Positions 5,181 to 6,554 of a stretch of 6,554 nt of DNA are shown here, piece after piece (positions within the stretch are counted from its first letter, which is position 1; each line of letters begins with the position of its first letter). Both the position numbers and the translations under genes were made by a program. This DNA comes from Candidatus Pelagibacterales bacterium (GTDB taxonomy: Bacteria > Pseudomonadota > Alphaproteobacteria > TMED109). The notes beneath the pieces were generated by a model. It did no database searches and had not been told where the DNA came from. It worked only from the letters and a program-made list of their open reading frames with translations. Where the stretch lies: assembly GCA_002684605.1 (NCBI GenBank), contig NYVM01000005.1, positions 4,456-11,009 on the forward strand. The letters run 5' to 3'.

Positions 5181-6155
5181 TTAATCACAGCTTAGAATTA
5201 TTTTTCCTGTATTCTTTCGACTTAGGAGATATTCTAAAGCTATACTTGCTTCTTCTAATTTAAAGATTTTTCCAATTTTAGGCTTTAGTTTTTCTTTTTC
5301 ATAAAGCTTCATTAATTCTATAAAAGAATCTCCAATTAGTGAAGGGTTTATAAATGCATACTCTCCCCAATATAAGCCAATTGCAGAGGCGCTTTTCAGA
5401 AGTAATCTATTTGCAGGTATTTTAGGTATTTTTCCTCCGGCAAACCCAATGATAATAAATTTTCCTTCCCAGGCTAAATTTTTTATAGTGTCGTCAGCTG
5501 TTTCTCCACCAATCATATCAATTACTAAATCTACTCCTTCAGGAGCAATACTTTTGATGCTATGCCTAAAAGTTTCTTTATTATAGTTTATAGTGTGATT
5601 GGCTCCATGATCAATACATGTATTACATTTTTCATCACTTCCTGCGGCGGCTATAGTTTTAGCTCCATAGGCTGCTGCAAGTTCAACTGCTGCTAAGCCT
5701 ACACCGCCAGCTGCACCTATAATTAAGCAAGTTTGATCTTTTTGCAGTTTTCCTTTCCAATCAACAGCGCCAAATGCTGTCCCATATGCAACAGGAAAAG
5801 AAGCAGCAGAAATAAAGTCCATATTATCTGGTATTTTATATACATTTTCTGCAGGCATAACTATTTCATTACAATATGCTCCGAATTTTGCAATTCCAAT
5901 TACCCTGTCACCTATTTGATGATTTAAAACTTTGCTACCTATTTCAATAATAGTTCCTGATAATTCTAACCCAGGAGAAAAAGGAGGGCGAGGTCTTTCT
6001 TGGTAACGTCCTCTAATTACTAATGTGTCGGCAAAATTAACACCTATATTTGCTACTTTAATTTTCACTGATAATTCAGTTATTAATAGAGAATCTATAT
6101 GATCTAAAATTAAATTTTCTGGACCACCATATTTATTTACAATCATTCTTTTCAT
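5181..6155 (-). CDS. Zinc-free NADPH:quinone oxidoreductase-type dehydrogenase (MDR family)
   Basis: This 324-residue cytosolic enzyme of the medium-chain dehydrogenase/reductase superfamily fits the quinone oxidoreductase/crotonyl-type branch, which reduces quinones or enones with NADPH. The N-terminal GroES-like domain (about 1-125) has GVNFADTLVIRGRYQ (38-52) and PFSPGLELSGTI (58-69). The Rossmann domain follows, with the nucleotide-binding loop IGAAGGVG at 146-153. None of the Cys/His zinc ligands of alcohol dehydrogenases is present. The C-terminal end FKLEEASIALEYLLSRKNTGKIIL (298-321) is typical. I chose the ATG at 6155 because AAGGA lies 7 nt upstream; an in-frame ATG three codons later is less well spaced. 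It is the first gene of a two-gene operon with the EamA permease. The true substrate is unknown; a link to acyl-CoA or aldehyde metabolism is possible. Confidence 0.9.
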   Translation of the reverse strand: MKRMIVNKYGGPENLILDHIDSLLITELSVKIKVANIGVNFADTLVIRGRYQERPRPPFSPGLELSGTIIEIGSKVLNHQIGDRVIGIAKFGAYCNEIVMPAENVYKIPDNMDFISAASFPVAYGTAFGAVDWKGKLQKDQTCLIIGAAGGVGLAAVELAAAYGAKTIAAAGSDEKCNTCIDHGANHTINYNKETFRHSIKSIAPEGVDLVIDMIGGETADDTIKNLAWEGKFIIIGFAGGKIPKIPANRLLLKSASAIGLYWGEYAFINPSLIGDSFIELMKLYEKEKLKPKIGKIFKLEEASIALEYLLSRKNTGKIILSCD

Positions 6156-6162
6156 ATAAATA

Positions 6163-6167
6163 TCCTT
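6163..6167 (-). promoter_or_regulatory. Shine-Dalgarno site of the quinone oxidoreductase gene
   Basis: On the minus strand AAGGA is followed by a 7-nt spacer and the ATG at 6155-6153. It favours this start over the ATG three codons downstream. Confidence 0.7.
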
Positions 6168-6200
6168 AAAATTACTTTATAATCTTTTGAAAGCAGATAT

Positions 6201-6215
6201 AACCTTTATAAGGTT
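6201..6215. repeat. Dyad AACCTT-TAT-AAGGTT, candidate operator
   Basis: A perfect 6-bp inverted repeat with a 3-bp centre lies 46-60 bp upstream of the quinone oxidoreductase start, in the divergent region shared with the IalB-family gene. It is the only notably G/C-containing symmetric element there and could be an operator for the minus-strand operon. It lacks a T-run close enough to be a convincing terminator. Function is inference. Confidence 0.35.
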
Positions 6216-6275
6216 TTATTTATTTAATTAAATATATAAATAAATTATTTTACATTTTTATATATTAAGTATGAT

Positions 6276-6303
6276 TTGTTTTGAATTTTTAGCTTTATAT
6301 AAA
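6276..6303 (+). promoter_or_regulatory. Possible promoter of the IalB-family gene
   Basis: TTGTTT (6276-6281) lies 16 bp before TATAAA (6298-6303). An alternative overlapping pair is TTGAAT (6281-6286) and TATTTA (6304-6309), 17 bp apart. Either would give a leader of about 45-55 nt. AT richness of the 208-bp gap makes chance matches likely. Confidence 0.3.
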
Positions 6304-6363
6304 TATTTATTTTATATATTTTAAAGTAAGCGTACTAAATAATAATTTATTAGAAATAAACAT

Positions 6364-6554
6364 ATGTATAAATATTTCACTTTAATAATTTTTGCTTTTT
6401 TGTTTATATTGCAATCAAACGTAATAGCTGAGGAATCTACTTCTTTAGGAACATATGGAGATTGGCAAGCAATGTATTGGAATACAGAAGAAGGTTTAGC
6501 ATGCAGCATGGTTTCATCTCCTATTAAGGAAGAGGGAAAATATTCTAGGCGTGG
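6364..6554 (+). CDS. IalB-family exported protein, N-terminal part (3' truncated)
   Basis: The first 63 codons of an exported protein run off the right edge. Residues 1-22 form a Sec signal peptide: MYKY, a hydrophobic core (FTLIIFAFLFIL), then NVIA with probable cleavage after Ala22. The mature part begins EESTSLGTYGDWQAMYW and continues GLACSMVSSPIKEEGKYSRR; the G-D-W-Q start, the Cys47-x-M-V-S-x-P motif and the KxEGxYxRRG stretch match the invasion-associated locus B (IalB) family. In alphaproteobacteria these are small periplasmic or envelope proteins. The name comes from Bartonella IalB; free-living marine members have no shown role in invasion. The Shine-Dalgarno is weak. The gene is divergent from the quinone oxidoreductase gene. 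Only about a third of a typical-length protein is visible. Confidence 0.8.
   Translation, partial: MYKYFTLIIFAFLFILQSNVIAEESTSLGTYGDWQAMYWNTEEGLACSMVSSPIKEEGKYSRR

Noticed and set aside
5733..5927. 64-codon plus-strand open frame inside the quinone oxidoreductase gene
   Set aside because: It is antisense to conserved MDR coding sequence and its product looks like random AT-rich translation.
6216..6363. Small RNA or extra small gene in the AT-rich divergent gap
   Set aside because: I see no open frame with a ribosome site, no G+C-bearing stable stem and no terminator that would support a transcript unit.
6321..6509. 62-codon minus-strand open frame at the right edge
   Set aside because: It overlaps the signal peptide and conserved start of the IalB-family gene on the plus strand, which has clear family motifs.
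1..6554. A novel defence, mobile or biosynthetic system
   Set aside because: Every frame with coding character belongs to a known housekeeping or transporter family, gene density and composition are even, and there are no integrases, transposases, terminal repeats or spacer arrays.

Overview
This window is about 30% G+C by eye and gene-dense, with intergenic gaps of only 5-210 bp. It reads as ordinary chromosome of a streamlined, AT-rich alphaproteobacterium, possibly of the marine Pelagibacterales/HIMB59/AEGEAN-169 kind. The assignment rests on the IalB-family secreted protein at the right edge (a largely alphaproteobacterial family), the alphaproteobacterial style of the propionyl-CoA synthetase, the low G+C and the tight packing. 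It is an inference; there is no rRNA or other marker gene to confirm it. I see no tRNA, rRNA, insertion sequence, CRISPR array, phage gene or sign of recent transfer.

Layout, left to right. Positions 1-195 (+) hold the last 64 codons of an MFS efflux-type transporter. It converges, 5 bp apart, on a minus-strand pair: prpE (2486 to 612), a propionyl/acetyl-CoA synthetase, followed after 6 bp by a Nudix hydrolase (605 to 201). Upstream of prpE is a strong hairpin terminator (2511-2552) that ends the transcript of a minus-strand Bax inhibitor-1/YccA-family membrane protein (3313 to 2567). A divergent control region of about 170 bp (3314-3486) carries a dyad, a palindrome and a pair of direct repeats. 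It leads rightward into pterin-4a-carbinolamine dehydratase (3487-3786) and a DUF3429 membrane protein (3793-4272). The dehydratase appears to start with AUU and is missed by ATG-only gene calling. DUF3429 overlaps tail to tail by 8 bp with a minus-strand pair: an EamA/DMT permease (5173 to 4265) downstream of a zinc-free quinone-oxidoreductase-type dehydrogenase (6155 to 5181). A second divergent region (6156-6363) leads to the start of an exported IalB-family protein that runs off the right edge.

Functionally the genes are a mix of carbon assimilation (prpE activates propionate or acetate), cofactor repair (pterin dehydratase), redox metabolism (the dehydrogenase) and membrane proteins of general or unknown role. 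They do not form an obvious single pathway, and I do not see a new defence, mobile or biosynthetic system. The points most worth a second look are the AUU start of the dehydratase gene, the dyads in the two divergent control regions, and how prpE is transcribed when its start codon lies 24 nt beyond a strong terminator.
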